DNA from: an uncultured Mycoplasmatota bacterium
GTDB lineage: Bacteria > Bacillota_I > Bacilli_A > RF39 > UBA660
Reading direction: 5' to 3'
NCBI GenBank assembly: GCA_947576095.1
Contig: CANPPW010000006.1
Coordinates: forward strand, 1-52,006
Length of the DNA stretch: 52,006 nt
Below are positions 19,029 to 32,000 of this stretch, in pieces. The notes beneath the pieces are model-generated. The model had not been told where the DNA came from and did no database searches. It saw nothing but the letters and a program-made list of their open reading frames with translations. Numbering within the stretch: the stretch's first letter is position 1; the number at the start of each line of letters is the position of its first letter. The position numbers were made by a program, and so were the translations under genes.

Positions 19029-19694
19029 TTACATCAATCGTCTATTATGATTTTCTATACGTTCTGATGCTTCCTCATTTTTATGGAACTCTTGTTGAAT
19101 AAGCCTATCAATCCTTTCCCTCTCCTGCTCACTACTATCATAATATCCATATTTTTGACGTAGCAGTTCTTCATATTCATCAATTTTATCTACTATCTCA
19201 GGTTGATAATACTGTTGGGGTTCTTGATACACATTTTCAGAGGATGTCGAACTAGGCTGTATATTTCCACTTGCTAATTTATCTTTATAATGATTATAAA
19301 GGCTCGTAAGAGAGTCATAAATAACATCATATTGTTCTTCATCTACTTCACTTTTATCTAGTTTATCATCTAATTTTCTTATTAAGGACATATATTCTAC
19401 TTGAAGTTGTGTTAAAGATTTAGGAACCCTTTGTATCATACCAGAATCTAAAGTAGAATAAGTATAATTATCATAATTTACCCCTAAAATCCTATAAATA
19501 TTGTCTTCATCCCTTTGTTGTTTCTGTACTTGTATAACTCTGATTCTTTCATCAATGCCTCTCAATTTTGATTCTAGGTTCATTATATTTAGTACTGTTT
19601 CTAACGAAGGAGCTTTGTCATTTTGTTGTTTTAAAGTTTCAATATCTTTTTCTAATTTACTCCTTTTAATTCTTAAATCATCTATTGATTCCAT
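19029..19694 (-). CDS. hypothetical coiled-coil protein
   Basis: A 221-residue soluble, strongly charged protein. Residues 1-60 have heptad-like spacing (IDDLRIKRSKLEKDIETLK and following), a second helical stretch lies around 100-150, and the region 150-170 is a Gln/Ser-rich linker. The C-terminus is rich in Glu, Arg and Gln. No family is recognised, and there is no signal peptide. The longest frame begins with TTG inside the ribosome site; GGAAGGG five bases before the ATG fixes the start. It stands 79 bases after cinA, on the same strand, and may belong to the pfl unit by read-through. Confidence 0.72.
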   Translation of the reverse strand: MESIDDLRIKRSKLEKDIETLKQQNDKAPSLETVLNIMNLESKLRGIDERIRVIQVQKQQRDEDNIYRILGVNYDNYTYSTLDSGMIQRVPKSLTQLQVEYMSLIRKLDDKLDKSEVDEEQYDVIYDSLTSLYNHYKDKLASGNIQPSSTSSENVYQEPQQYYQPEIVDKIDEYEELLRQKYGYYDSSEQERERIDRLIQQEFHKNEEASERIENHNRRLM

Positions 19695-19772
19695 AAAATC
19701 CCTTCCTTTCAATAACTCTTATTTCTATTCCCTTACAAAAATGGCTTTCCCTACAAATATGACAATTATATC

Positions 19773-20273
19773 CTAATGATATATCTTGTTATATTTTTTT
19801 TGTTTTAATATTTGTTTGAATCTCATATGAACAACTTCTAAAACTTGATTTTTTCCTTCTTTTCTATTTTTCCCTGTAACAGAGATTGTTTGTGAAATAA
19901 ACGAATCATCTTTTCTATCATAAATACTAAAGTAAACAAGCATAAGGTCGCCACCTTTATTGTTTTTATCTTCTACACCAAGTCTACCCGTTATACCAAT
20001 TCCATAATCGGATTTAGATATATCACAGACTACTTTAGCCATAGAAGAAGCTACCTCTATACTATAGACAGTATTTTCCCTAATAATACTTTCATCTACT
20101 CCCATCTTTGTCTTAGCCTCATTTGAATATGTTACTAGGCCATAAGAAAACACAGAAGAAGCATTAGGTATATCTGTAATCAAAGACGCTAAAAGTCCAC
20201 CTGTACAAGACTCCATCGTCGCAACTGTTTGGCCTTTCTCTCTTAAAATTTCTACTATATCGGCAAAATTCAT
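19773..20273 (-). CDS. pncC: CinA C-terminal domain, nicotinamide-nucleotide amidase
   Basis: A 166-residue stand-alone CinA-C domain. The family deamidates nicotinamide mononucleotide in the pyridine nucleotide cycle. Marks are VATMESCTGGLLASLI near residues 17-32, VFSYGLVTYSNEAK, and GIGITGRLG near the middle. Many Firmicutes have this domain joined to an N-terminal COG1058 pyrophosphatase; that half is absent here. The ATG overlaps the pflA TGA by four bases (ATGA), so translation is coupled to pyruvate formate-lyase activation. A link between NMN recycling and the NAD-poor fermentative state is inference. Confidence 0.92.
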   Translation of the reverse strand: MNFADIVEILREKGQTVATMESCTGGLLASLITDIPNASSVFSYGLVTYSNEAKTKMGVDESIIRENTVYSIEVASSMAKVVCDISKSDYGIGITGRLGVEDKNNKGGDLMLVYFSIYDRKDDSFISQTISVTGKNRKEGKNQVLEVVHMRFKQILKQKKYNKIYH

Positions 20274-20989
20274 CTATAAACTCCCTCCTGTAATATATCA
20301 TTTAATTTTTGGCATCTTTGTATATCCATAGGAGATACACCCTTCAGCCTATAGGGAATCTTTAAATTTTCATACTTCGAAATACCTAAGGTTTCATAGG
20401 GAAGCAATTCTACCTTTTCAATATTTTTTAAAGGTTTTAAAAATTCCTGCAAGCCTAATATATATTCTTTGGTATCATTGATTCCTGGTATAATGACCTG
20501 ACGAATCCACATCTTTTTATTCATCTTTTGACATGTATCTAAAAACGATAATGATCTAGTAATAGATTGTCCTGTTATTTTTTGATAAAGAGTACTTTCA
20601 TATGCTTTCACATCCCATATTACTAAATCTGTATACTCTAAAATTTCATTATAATGGTCTCCAACTCCCGATGTATCTAAGGCCGTATGAATATGATTTT
20701 TTTTACATAATTTTAATGTTTCTAGTAAAAACTGTTCTTGCATAAGTGGTTCTCCCCCAGAAAAGGTAACCCCACCATCCATTCCAAAATAATTTTTATA
20801 TTTTAGAATTTTTTCAATTACTTCTTGAGGGCTCATTGTAATACCGCCTAATACTGACCATGTTTCAGGATTATGACAAAAAATGCATCGAAGGGGGCAA
20901 CCTTGCAGGAAAAAGACAATTCGAATACCAGGGCCATCTACAAGTCCCATAGTTTCGATGGAACGAATTTGACCTTTACACTCTTTCAT
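20270..20989 (-). CDS. pflA: pyruvate formate-lyase activating enzyme
   Basis: The radical SAM enzyme that makes the glycyl radical on PflB. The cluster motif is [15 protein letters not shown] (Cys31, Cys35, Cys38), followed by [10 protein letters not shown], the SAM-binding GGE. The 239 residues fit the single-cluster PflA type; no extra ferredoxin insert is present. It overlaps the end of pflB by 14 bases and the start of pncC by four. This compact arrangement places enzyme, activator and amidase on one message for anaerobic pyruvate cleavage to acetyl-CoA and formate. Confidence 0.96.
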   Translation of the reverse strand: MKECKGQIRSIETMGLVDGPGIRIVFFLQGCPLRCIFCHNPETWSVLGGITMSPQEVIEKILKYKNYFGMDGGVTFSGGEPLMQEQFLLETLKLCKKNHIHTALDTSGVGDHYNEILEYTDLVIWDVKAYESTLYQKITGQSITRSLSFLDTCQKMNKKMWIRQVIIPGINDTKEYILGLQEFLKPLKNIEKVELLPYETLGISKYENLKIPYRLKGVSPMDIQRCQKLNDILQEGVYR

Positions 20990-23201
20990 GGAATGTTCGA
21001 TGAATCACTTCCAGTTGTTGTTCACGATTCAAACGATTAAAGTAAACATTATATCCTGAAACACGAATGGTTAAAGTTGGATATTCCTCTGGATGATCCA
21101 TTGCATCTTCTAACATTTGACGATTTAATACATTTACATTTAAATGTTGTGCTCCTTGTTTAAAATACCCATTCATCAAATTTACAAGATTTTGAATTTG
21201 TGACTTCTTATCATGACCCAATGCAGCAGGCGTAATAGAAAATGTATTGGAAATACCATCTTCACAAGCACCAATATATGGAATTTTAGCAACCGAATTT
21301 AAAGAGGCAAGGGCCCCACTACTATCTCTGCCATGCATAGGATTCGCACCAGGAGCAAAAGCAACTTTTGCACTTCTTCCATCAGGTGTAGCTCCTGTTT
21401 TCTTTCCATATACAACATTCGAGGTAATAGTTAATACAGATAAAGTGTGTTTGGCATTTTTATAAAGTGGATGATTCGCTAATTTTTTATAAAATTTTTG
21501 AACCAAAGAGACTCCAATTTGATCTACACGATCATCATCATTTCCATATTTCGGAAAGTCCCCCTCTATTTCAAAATCAACTGCAATTCCCTTCTCATTT
21601 CGAATGGGTTTTACTTTTGCATACCGAATCGCTGATAAAGAATCAATCGCTACTGATAATCCAGCTACACCAAATGCCATTAATTTTTCTACATCTGTAT
21701 CATGTAAAGCCATTTGTATAGCTTCATATGCATATTTATCGTGCATATAGTGAATGATGTTCATAGCATCCACATATGTTTTAGAAACTTTATCTAAAAC
21801 CAGATCATATGATTTTATCACTTTATCATAGTCTAATATTTCATCCTCCATTTTTTCAATACCATCTATCACAATTTCCTCTTTTATTTCATCTATTCCA
21901 CCATTAATAGCATAAAGAAGGGCTTTCGCGAGATTGCATCTAGCTCCAAAAAACTGCATTTGCTTTCCAACTGTCATAGCACTAACACAACAAGCAATAG
22001 CATAATCACTTCCATGTAGAGGTCTCATAATATCATCATTTTCGTACTGAATGGCATCCGTTTCAATGGATATTTTCGCACAGTATTCTTTAAAATTTTG
22101 AGGAAGATGTTCCGACCAGAGAATCGTTATATTAGGTTCTGGTGCAGAACCTAAATTTGTCAATGTATGTAAATAACGAAAGGAGTTTTTTGTAACTAGT
22201 GATCTACCGTTTTCTATGATTCCACCAATCGATTCTGTTACCCAGGTTGGATCCCCAGCAAAAAGCTCATTATATTCTGGCGTCCTAAGATGTCTTACCA
22301 TTCTAAGCTTTATAATAAATTGATCAATTAATTCTTGTGCTTGTTCTTCTGTTATACGACCTTCTTTTAAATCTCTTTCTATATAAATATCTAAAAAAGT
22401 GGCAGTTCTTCCTAAACTCATAGCGGCTCCATTATTTTCTTTAATAGCTGCAAGATATCCAAAATATAACCACTGAACTGCTTCTTTTGCAGTTTTGGCG
22501 GGTCTATTGATATCAAAACCATAAGTAAGGGCCATTTCAGTCATTTCTTTTAAGGCTTTGATTTGCATATTTACTTCTTCTCTTAAACGGATACACTCTT
22601 CTGTGATTTCCTCTTCTCTCGTTAAAAGATCTTCTTCCTTTTTCTCTATTAAGAAGTCTGTTCCATACAAAGCAACTCTACGATAATCTCCGATAATACG
22701 ACCTCTTCCATAAGCATCTGGAAGACCTGTTAATAAACCTACATGTCTTGCTTTTTTTATATCCGTAGTATACGCATCAAAAACTCCTTCATTATGTGTT
22801 TTTCGATTTAATTTAAAGTGCTTAGCTGTTTGCTTATCCCATTCATATCCATAAGCCTTAAGTGCAGACTCTACCATACGAGTTCCACCAAATGGATTGA
22901 TCATCCTTTTGAGTGCACCATCTGTTTGCAACCCAAAAATCACTTCATTTTCTTTATCAATATAACCAGGGGCAAAATGATTAATACCTGATATATGCTC
23001 TGTATCCACATCATAAACTCCTTTTTCAAGTTCTATTTTCAAAAGATTTTTACAATGATTCCATACACATTTTGTTTTTTCTGTACTAGATGTAAGAAAA
23101 GAAGCATCTCCCCTATACTCCTCATAATTTTGTAAAATAAAAGAAGAAACATCTATATGATTTTTCCAATTTTCTCCCTTAAAATCACGCCATGCTTCCA
23201 T
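20976..23201 (-). CDS. pflB: pyruvate formate-lyase (formate C-acetyltransferase)
   Basis: Cleaves pyruvate with CoA to acetyl-CoA and formate in anaerobic fermentation. The 741 residues are full length. The active-site cysteine pair is in [10 protein letters not shown] (Cys404, Cys405) and the glycyl radical site is RVSGYNVYF (Gly716). The C-terminus matches the true pyruvate enzyme rather than glycerol dehydratase. AAGGT lies before the ATG. A promoter is visible upstream at 23234-23263. It heads the pflB-pflA-pncC unit. Presence of PFL implies an anaerobe or facultative fermenter; the radical enzyme is destroyed by oxygen. Confidence 0.97.
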   Translation of the reverse strand: MEAWRDFKGENWKNHIDVSSFILQNYEEYRGDASFLTSSTEKTKCVWNHCKNLLKIELEKGVYDVDTEHISGINHFAPGYIDKENEVIFGLQTDGALKRMINPFGGTRMVESALKAYGYEWDKQTAKHFKLNRKTHNEGVFDAYTTDIKKARHVGLLTGLPDAYGRGRIIGDYRRVALYGTDFLIEKKEEDLLTREEEITEECIRLREEVNMQIKALKEMTEMALTYGFDINRPAKTAKEAVQWLYFGYLAAIKENNGAAMSLGRTATFLDIYIERDLKEGRITEEQAQELIDQFIIKLRMVRHLRTPEYNELFAGDPTWVTESIGGIIENGRSLVTKNSFRYLHTLTNLGSAPEPNITILWSEHLPQNFKEYCAKISIETDAIQYENDDIMRPLHGSDYAIACCVSAMTVGKQMQFFGARCNLAKALLYAINGGIDEIKEEIVIDGIEKMEDEILDYDKVIKSYDLVLDKVSKTYVDAMNIIHYMHDKYAYEAIQMALHDTDVEKLMAFGVAGLSVAIDSLSAIRYAKVKPIRNEKGIAVDFEIEGDFPKYGNDDDRVDQIGVSLVQKFYKKLANHPLYKNAKHTLSVLTITSNVVYGKKTGATPDGRSAKVAFAPGANPMHGRDSSGALASLNSVAKIPYIGACEDGISNTFSITPAALGHDKKSQIQNLVNLMNGYFKQGAQHLNVNVLNRQMLEDAMDHPEEYPTLTIRVSGYNVYFNRLNREQQLEVIHRTFHERV

Positions 23202-23233
23202 AATCTACCTTCTTTCTTATCTTCTTTATTCAT

Positions 23234-23263
23234 AGTATATCATATAAGAATTGATAGTCGCAA
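23234..23263 (-). promoter_or_regulatory. promoter of the pfl operon
   Basis: On the minus strand TTGCGA (23263-23258) and TATACT (23239-23234) are spaced by 18 bases, and the start codon is 33 bases past the -10. The match to sigma-A boxes is good. No regulator site such as a Rex box was identified with confidence. Confidence 0.55.
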
Positions 23264-23311
23264 CCAAGGAATTATAAAAACAAATGCTCTATACAACACT
23301 TGTCAATTTTA

Positions 23312-24151
23312 TTATAATCGTCTTGATTTTTCACTTATATCTAAATTTTTATTATAAGAATATAAATCTCCATAATGACTCTCATCTTGATAAAAGAATA
23401 ATTTTTTTCCATCTACTTTAGAATCTACACAATAACCATAATTCTTAAAATCTTCCGCTGTTATTATCCTACGAATATAATGGTTATCCTCGATAGGCAC
23501 AAATCCTAATATATATTTTGGATTCAATCGTATATCCCCCTTGTCATCTACTATATAAATATTTTTATCCAAATCGGCATCAGGTATTTCAATTAAAAGA
23601 GAGCCAATTGCTGATTTATATGCATCAGCATGTGTCAACTCTTTCATAATTTTTTTATTGTCTGCATAAACGCTAACATTATCTGTTAACTTTATAGGAT
23701 TTTCTACTATAATAGAGCTACTATGCCCAGTCATAATGAGTCCACTTATTACCATATCTATCACATCATTCTCACTAGACTTTTTGATTCTATGAATTCC
23801 TAGGACAACATTTTCTTTTGCTGTCAGATAATCTAAATATAATTTCATTTCATGTGACATATTTCCATCATCTTTTGAAAAAGACTCAAACCCTTCACAA
23901 TCCAGTCCCTTTGAAGATAAAAATTCATACCTTTTTCCCAATTTTGCAGCATAAACCTTCTTTTGTAATAATTGAGGATGATTTAATAATTGATCATTTT
24001 CAAAATCAATTTTTTTCTTTGTTTTCTTGTTTAAAAGATAATAAGGAACCTCCTCTTTACCATAGTAAAAAACATATCTTTGATATTCTAATACAAACTG
24101 TAGTCGTAAAAAATCCTTTTCATAATCAAATTTTTTAGTAAAGATTCCCAT
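23312..24151 (-). CDS. hypothetical protein with an HR..GL..TGH motif
   Basis: A 279-residue soluble protein of no certain family. The second half has the pattern GIHRIKKSS then VISGLIMTGHSSS, followed by SLLIEIPDADL and RLNPKYILGFVP. An 'HR ... GL ... TGH' start and a closing 'P-YI-G' strand recall ADP-ribosyltransferase-like folds found in toxin and RNA-repair enzymes, but the catalytic Glu is not obvious, so this is a weak inference. The first 110 residues are charged, with no signal peptide. No strong ribosome site precedes the ATG (a GATGAT-type site only). It lies 110 bases upstream of pflB on the same strand, with a separate promoter between. Confidence 0.65.
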   Translation of the reverse strand: MGIFTKKFDYEKDFLRLQFVLEYQRYVFYYGKEEVPYYLLNKKTKKKIDFENDQLLNHPQLLQKKVYAAKLGKRYEFLSSKGLDCEGFESFSKDDGNMSHEMKLYLDYLTAKENVVLGIHRIKKSSENDVIDMVISGLIMTGHSSSIIVENPIKLTDNVSVYADNKKIMKELTHADAYKSAIGSLLIEIPDADLDKNIYIVDDKGDIRLNPKYILGFVPIEDNHYIRRIITAEDFKNYGYCVDSKVDGKKLFFYQDESHYGDLYSYNKNLDISEKSRRL

Positions 24152-24221
24152 ATGATCACCACTATCATCGTAACATAGACAAAAAATTTTTTCAATGTTT
24201 TCTTAAGTGTATTATACAAAC

Positions 24222-24257
24222 TTATAAAAAGAAAAAGTAGCAATCTAAAGCTACTTT
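24222..24257 (-). terminator. terminator of the LysM gene
   Basis: AAAGTAGC (24234-24241) and GCTACTTT (24250-24257) form a perfect eight-pair stem with an eight-base loop. On the minus strand it is followed by TTTCTTTTT. It lies about 20 bases past the LysM stop codon. Confidence 0.88.
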
Positions 24258-24276
24258 ATAATGACTAAATCTTAAA

Positions 24277-25167
24277 CTAAAGATGGCGACCATAACTATC
24301 ATTGTAGTTATTATCTACTTCAACAGTACTATTTATTTTTTCTTCCTCTTTAAAATCTTCCTTTAAAATATAACATGGAACCGTAAGTATCGTACCTACC
24401 TGTAATGTGTCAGATTTAGAAATACCATTAATCAAACATATTTCATCAACTAGATCGTACCCAGATGGATATATATTTCGGTTCTCATACTGCTCATTAT
24501 TGATAAATGTATAAGCAATTTCTGAAAGTGATTGTCCATAATCTACTATTACTCTCTTATAAATTTTTTTACAATTTGATGCAATGTCACGTCCTGTTTC
24601 ATTCTCTTTCACATGCAATTCAGAGTAAATTCTTTCGTAGGATTCCATATCGTGTACTTCCTGATATTTTTCTGCTAGTTTTTTACTAGCTTTCAAACGA
24701 ATCACAGCCCCAGATCTAAGAACCTCACCATTATGAAGATCATTATCTGATATAACCTTTTCTACATTATTATTATATTTATGGCAAATAGACTCTAATG
24801 TATCCCCTTCCTCTACCATATAATATATTGTACTTTTATTAAAAAATTGTGATGTACAACTTTTTGCAGCCGCTAGTATAGTAACGGAAACTAAAATAGC
24901 AGCAGTTGTTCTTTTAATAATTTGTATCTTCCTTTTCTGTTTTTTTATAACAAGATCCCTAGCTCTTTGTTTTTCTTTGGCTAATTTTCCAACAAAATTT
25001 TCTCTTTCTAAAATCGTTTCAACACCTTCATAAAAAACAAGCTTTTGGGAAGATGCTGGAAAACAATACAAAGTAGAAATCTCTTCATAGCGTGATTCAA
25101 ATGGATATGTATTTTCCCCTTCTGATTTTTGTATATATTCATTTTCATTTGAATTATATTTTTCCAT
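24277..25167 (-). CDS. single-pass membrane protein with LysM domains
   Basis: A 296-residue protein. Residues 1-85 are charged and cytosolic, one membrane helix lies near 89-106 (TTAAILVSVTILAAAKSC), and the rest is outside. The first LysM module is about 113-160 (VEEGDTLESICHKY to GAVIRLKAS). A second, LysM-like one is about 205-270, with an insertion (VDYGQSLSEIAYTF, then DTLQVGTILTVP). LysM binds the glycan of peptidoglycan or chitin, so the protein likely tethers the wall to the membrane; no catalytic domain is joined. It is 78 bases downstream of ligA. Confidence 0.86.
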   Translation of the reverse strand: MEKYNSNENEYIQKSEGENTYPFESRYEEISTLYCFPASSQKLVFYEGVETILERENFVGKLAKEKQRARDLVIKKQKRKIQIIKRTTAAILVSVTILAAAKSCTSQFFNKSTIYYMVEEGDTLESICHKYNNNVEKVISDNDLHNGEVLRSGAVIRLKASKKLAEKYQEVHDMESYERIYSELHVKENETGRDIASNCKKIYKRVIVDYGQSLSEIAYTFINNEQYENRNIYPSGYDLVDEICLINGISKSDTLQVGTILTVPCYILKEDFKEEEKINSTVEVDNNYNDSYGRHL

Positions 25168-25245
25168 AAAATTCTCCTTTTACAACTAACTTCTGTCCTT
25201 ATTATATACCAAACTTTACTATTTTACAAATAAAAAAGTTTGTAT

Positions 25246-27228
<1,983 letters not shown>

Positions 27229-27348
27229 TTATATCACCTATATTTATTATAACATCTGTTATTTCAATTATGATTTAGAAATGTTAAAAAATGATAAATT
27301 TTATATTTTATATGGTATAATGACAATAATAGAAAGAAGATTTTATAT

Positions 27349-27954
27349 ATGAATAAAATAAGACTCAGTACTGGTTTAGCATCTATTATGATTGCGGCAT
27401 CTATATTTGCAGGATGGCAAACTTTATTACTTGTAATACTTTTTATGTTCTTATTTTGTGACGTCCAAAGTAAAGTAAAAGAGGTTGCTGTAAGGGTGAT
27501 AACTTTTTATGTTGGATACTATATTGTATATTTAGGATGGGATGTAATTGTAAATAGTGTATCTCTATTAACAAAAGGTATCAATTCTTTTGTTGCTACA
27601 TTTAATACGTATGCAAATACTGCTGATTATTTGGTAGCTTCTAAAATTACTGCACCAATTAACTTTGTTATTGATATGGCGGATGGTATCATTTCTATTA
27701 TGTTTACACTTGTAAAAATAGGATTTGTCATTTCTATATTAACTGGAAAATCAAAGAGATCAAATGCATTGGGTAAAAAAATAGATATTTATGTAAATAA
27801 AGCACTTCATTATGTAGATAGTTTTGTAGATAATGTACCTGTTTCTAATATGCAAGCAAATTATCAACAACCAGTACAACAAATGCCAAATAATCAGGCT
27901 ATGAATCAAAATATACGAACAGATTATAATATAAATAATCAATCGCTTAGATAA
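27349..27954 (+). CDS. small multi-pass membrane protein, function unknown
   Basis: A 201-residue protein with hydrophobic segments near 8-20, 24-37, 46-68 and 110-131, and a Gln/Asn-rich tail (160-201) that is probably cytosolic and disordered. No family is recognised. A TATAAT box lies about 30 bases before the ATG and the ribosome site AAAGAAG is weak. It is divergent from ligA and is followed by a strong terminator, so it is a single-gene unit. Confidence 0.72.
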   Translation: MNKIRLSTGLASIMIAASIFAGWQTLLLVILFMFLFCDVQSKVKEVAVRVITFYVGYYIVYLGWDVIVNSVSLLTKGINSFVATFNTYANTADYLVASKITAPINFVIDMADGIISIMFTLVKIGFVISILTGKSKRSNALGKKIDIYVNKALHYVDSFVDNVPVSNMQANYQQPVQQMPNNQAMNQNIRTDYNINNQSLR

Positions 27955-28339
27955 AAATTAATATTACTTTTAGATGGTGGACAAATAGGGTTATTATTGA
28001 CTTATTTGTCTTTTTTGAAAAAATAATCTAGTATTTCTACTAGATTTACATAATAATATTATAAAAATTTCTTTAAATTCATGTATACATAAAAGAGGGT
28101 CCCCTACACAAGTGGGCTCTCCTTTATTTTTGAGTACATTTCCCTTAATTCATATTTCAACCATCTATAATAATTTTCCCCTATGTTATAACATTAGCTT
28201 CCAATAGGAACATATTGTAATTTTTTTATATACTTTATAGAAAGAATATATCCAGCAGATATTAAATTCTTTTCATTTGGATATATATAACAACATTAAT
28301 TCAATAATTCTATTTTTATACTAGTCTTTTAGTATATCA
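27955..28339. other. gene-free 385-base stretch with several hairpins
   Basis: I see no gene here. It holds the terminator at 27980-28016, a nine-pair hairpin AATCTAGTA/TACTAGATT at 28025-28046, a looser G/C-rich hairpin near 28100-28130 that could end the toxin-side transcript, and otherwise very A/T-rich sequence. The interval lies at the 3' end of the toxin-like module. Confidence 0.5.
27980..28016 (+). terminator. terminator after the 201-aa membrane protein gene
   Basis: GACAAATA (27980-27987) and TATTTGTC (28003-28010) form a perfect eight-pair stem around a 15-base loop and are followed by six Ts. It lies about 25 bases past the stop. Confidence 0.8.
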
Positions 28340-29047
28340 CTATGAAAAATTTTTATGTCTATATATTATCCTTTTTTTTATACTAAATTGATCATATTTT
28401 ATTATTACTACTGGTATTCCTAGCTTTTTAGAAAGTTTATCTTCAGCTTCATTCATAATATTATTAATATATTCTAATTGTTTATTATAATTATCATCCC
28501 ACTGTTCATCAGTTTTTCCTTGGGTATTAAATTCATCATATCTAAATCCTAATACCAATGAATTGTTAGGGGCAAAAAAACTTTCACTATTAGGTCCGAA
28601 ATTAATATTATAAATATTTTCGTTATCAGCTACATTTTCATATATAACTTTTCTATATGTACTTTCTAAAAACGCTATAGCTTCTTTATCTAAGTCACTG
28701 TTTGATTTTAGAAACTTTTCAACTAAAAACTCTTGTTCATCATTAGATAATCTTTCTATGTAATAATTATTTCTTATGTAAAAAAATCTTGATATATCAT
28801 GGGATAAATATTGATATAAATCCATTTCATTTTCACCAACGGGTAAAAATGATAAATTAGAATTTCCTATTCTATTATCAAATTCATCTAACCCCATTTT
28901 ATGGTATAGATATTTATTAAATAATTCACTATACTTCATATAAATTGCTAAATATGTATCTTTTAATTCTTTATTCATTTTTCCAAAGGTATCCAGGTTC
29001 GTATCAGGACATTTTGTTAGAAAATCTTGTTCGTCTATTAATACCAT
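28340..29047 (-). CDS. 235-aa protein paired with the toxin-like gene (candidate immunity or chaperone)
   Basis: A soluble, acidic and aromatic-rich protein that matches no family I know. It has no signal peptide or membrane helix. It follows the 1151-residue gene by 19 bases, with GAGGAG eight bases before its ATG, so the two share a message. A small cytosolic protein directly after a large toxin-like protein is the usual place for an immunity protein; that is inference from position only. The C-terminal part contains SLVLGFRYDEF and GIPVVIIKY, which look like beta strands. A paralogue was not seen elsewhere in the window. Confidence 0.72.
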   Translation of the reverse strand: MVLIDEQDFLTKCPDTNLDTFGKMNKELKDTYLAIYMKYSELFNKYLYHKMGLDEFDNRIGNSNLSFLPVGENEMDLYQYLSHDISRFFYIRNNYYIERLSNDEQEFLVEKFLKSNSDLDKEAIAFLESTYRKVIYENVADNENIYNINFGPNSESFFAPNNSLVLGFRYDEFNTQGKTDEQWDDNYNKQLEYINNIMNEAEDKLSKKLGIPVVIIKYDQFSIKKRIIYRHKNFS

Positions 29048-29066
29048 AATTTTATCTCCTCTTATA

Positions 29067-32000
29067 TTAATGTTCTATATGTGTACTTTCAAGTACGAAG
29101 CTCCTATGATCTAATTCTTGAAAACGAATCAAAAATTTTTCTCCCCAAGAGCTCACAATAAACCCATCATTTGTAACTCCCGTTACAAAAACAGCATGTC
29201 CTACTCCTTCACTCCAAATACTAGTACAAACGTCATGTCCCCCACTCAAATTTTTCATTGTAATATCTCCTCGAGTCCTATAAATACCTAATCTTAAAAG
29301 ATTGCCTTTTTCTAATTCTTTTGAAATACGAGTTCGTAATTTATTTTCTTTAAAATTACCTCTTGAAAATTGACGATGTACAATTTTAGTATTATATTTT
29401 ATGTTTGAATTTTTCGAGTGGAGATAGGATGTAGTAAGACGATCCGATGTCCCTAGGGAGGTTGTTAAATATAGCTGATTTTCACCACTTAAATTATACC
29501 TACCGCCTACATCCGCTTGTGCTGAGATGGCGTTTGGATCAATTGTAGTTTTTCCATCAGGTGTTCTATATAATAGTTCGCCTCCATTTTCTTTATGATT
29601 TACAAAAGTATATAGGTCAGTTAATAACTGTATATCATTCAGTTGTTTTTTTCCAAATTCATTGGTAATATACATGGGAAACCCGAAATCACGTTCAAAT
29701 TTAGCTTCTTGCCCAATATAAGATGCTAAAATTTCATTCGCAGTGGTTGCATATGAACAAGCTCCTACTGAGTTGACTCCAGCCATTACTTTGGCAGCAT
29801 CAGTTAAACTCATATTATATTTTTGGGCGATATAAGTTTTTGTATCTAAATAACTTTTGGTTGCTATTCTTTTATTAACAACTTCACCATTTCCATATTT
29901 GGATTCAATCCTATAACTCTTTTTTATGATTCCTTGATCAACCCCATATCCAGAAGCAGAATTAGAAAAAACCTCATCAATGAGAGAAAGACTGGTTCTT
30001 GTATTATTCAAATTAGCCTTTAAAATATTATTATATTCAACTATATAACTCGATAATTGATTTTGTAATTGTTGTATTTTCGATTCGTTTTGATAATAGT
30101 TTGTATTATAATTTGCTATTGCATTTATTAGATTATCTCTTACACCATTATCATTCGTTAAATTAGAGTAATTCCCATTTTGTATATTTTGTGCTAATAA
30201 CTGATAGATGGTATTATAATCACTATTCGAATGATATTTATTATAAGTAGTTACTATTGCATTATAATGGCATCTACTATATTCCGCCGTTAAAAAATTA
30301 TTATAATTTTTGAGCTGATGGATTTGATTATTAATACTTGCAATTTGATTTTGTAGTTCTAACAACCCCATAGATGCATTCATTAGACTTCCACCAGATT
30401 CTTGTCGACCTTCAAAAATATTTTTTAAACGTGGAACTTGTAAAATACCTGCTGTGACTACACCATAAGTCCATGTTTTTCCTTGCTCTTTCAGTTCATT
30501 AATAAATGCTTCTTTGGTATCAGGAATTTTAAGTTCTTCTCCGAAAACAATTGATCTATATGCCTTATCAATAAAATTCTGATAGACTTCTTCATTTCCT
30601 TCTTTAACTGCAGCTTTAAGCCACGTTTTTAACGAATTTACTTCAACATTGCTTAATCCAGGTAACCCTCCTAGGAATTTTTCTGTAATTACTTCTGTAC
30701 CACCTGATGCCATTCCATAAAAAAGTGCTTGCATATAATCATAACCTTGTACCATAGCACTATGATATGAGTTCCCTCCCGCTGATATTCCTAGAGATGC
30801 AGACCCAGCAATCGGGCAGTAAGTACTAAGCATTATACTTGGCAACATATTCCCAATTCCTTGACTTATTTCATAATTGTTATTTAAAAATCCCCCACTA
30901 TATTCTTTTGTATAATCAATGATAGCATTAGGATCCACATTATTATATTCACCCTTAGAGTTCTTTGTAATTAATCCTGCCTCTTCCTTAGCCTTTAATG
31001 ATAATAATGATTGTAAAATATACATTTTTTTATATTCTTCAGCTGATGTAATTCTATTTTCTTCACATAACCCTAATCCTGTCATTAAGGCTTCTATAGA
31101 ATAGTAGGCACCACTACAAAAACTATCTAATCCATCTCTCAATCCCTCAACAGCTACTCCTAATTCATTCGCGATTGCCTCTATACTGTCATTTTTTCCA
31201 TCTTTTACATCTAAGGAATTTAAAAATGTTTGAGCTTTTAATTGTCCTTTAATATTATTAATTTCATATTTACATTTATTTAAATAATCATCCGCCTTTG
31301 CTGGATTTTGTTGATATAAATAATTGTAAGTCTTGGCTAAAGATGGAATTTTATCTAATACTTCAATCATAATATTCAAATCATCATAATTTGAGATTCC
31401 CACTATTTGATAGTTATTATTTTGATTTTTTTCTTTTACCATTCTCATAAAATCTAATGGAGATACATCAGGATGTTTTTTTTGATAATCTGTATATGAA
31501 TAAACATTTACTTCTCTAGTTACACCTGAATAGGAAATATTAGTAATGGTCTTTTTCATATTTGCATCTAAATCTAAATTTTCTAAATCTTTATTCGATA
31601 TTTTTTTTATATCAAATTGTTTATAACTACTTAAATAACTTAGATAATCATATTCTGCACTTTCCTTGAGATTTTTTAGAGAATGTATCATTTGGTTAAT
31701 TTCCTCTATTGATGTTTCTAAATACTTTTTAGTACCTATAAAATCTTCATAGTTATTAATTCCTATCTCACCAAATTTTTCTGATATTTCTAAATCATAA
31801 GGCTTAACTGTTTCCTCATAAGCTTTTAAAGTTCCTTTCGTTTCTTCATCATATTTTTTTAAAAATTCTAGTCGCTGATTATAATCCATGTTTTTAAATT
31901 GATCTAAAGAAACGTTGGTATCTTTAAATAACGTTAACGCATCACCGTATTCTTGGTAATAAACAATCCTTTGATTTATCATCTCGTCTTTTGTTTGTTT

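Noticed and set aside
28083-28130. G/C-rich segment after the toxin module as a clear terminator
   Set aside because: Arms GAG/CTC and CCC/GGG pair, but the stem needs a three-base bulge on one side. It is noted only as a loose hairpin.
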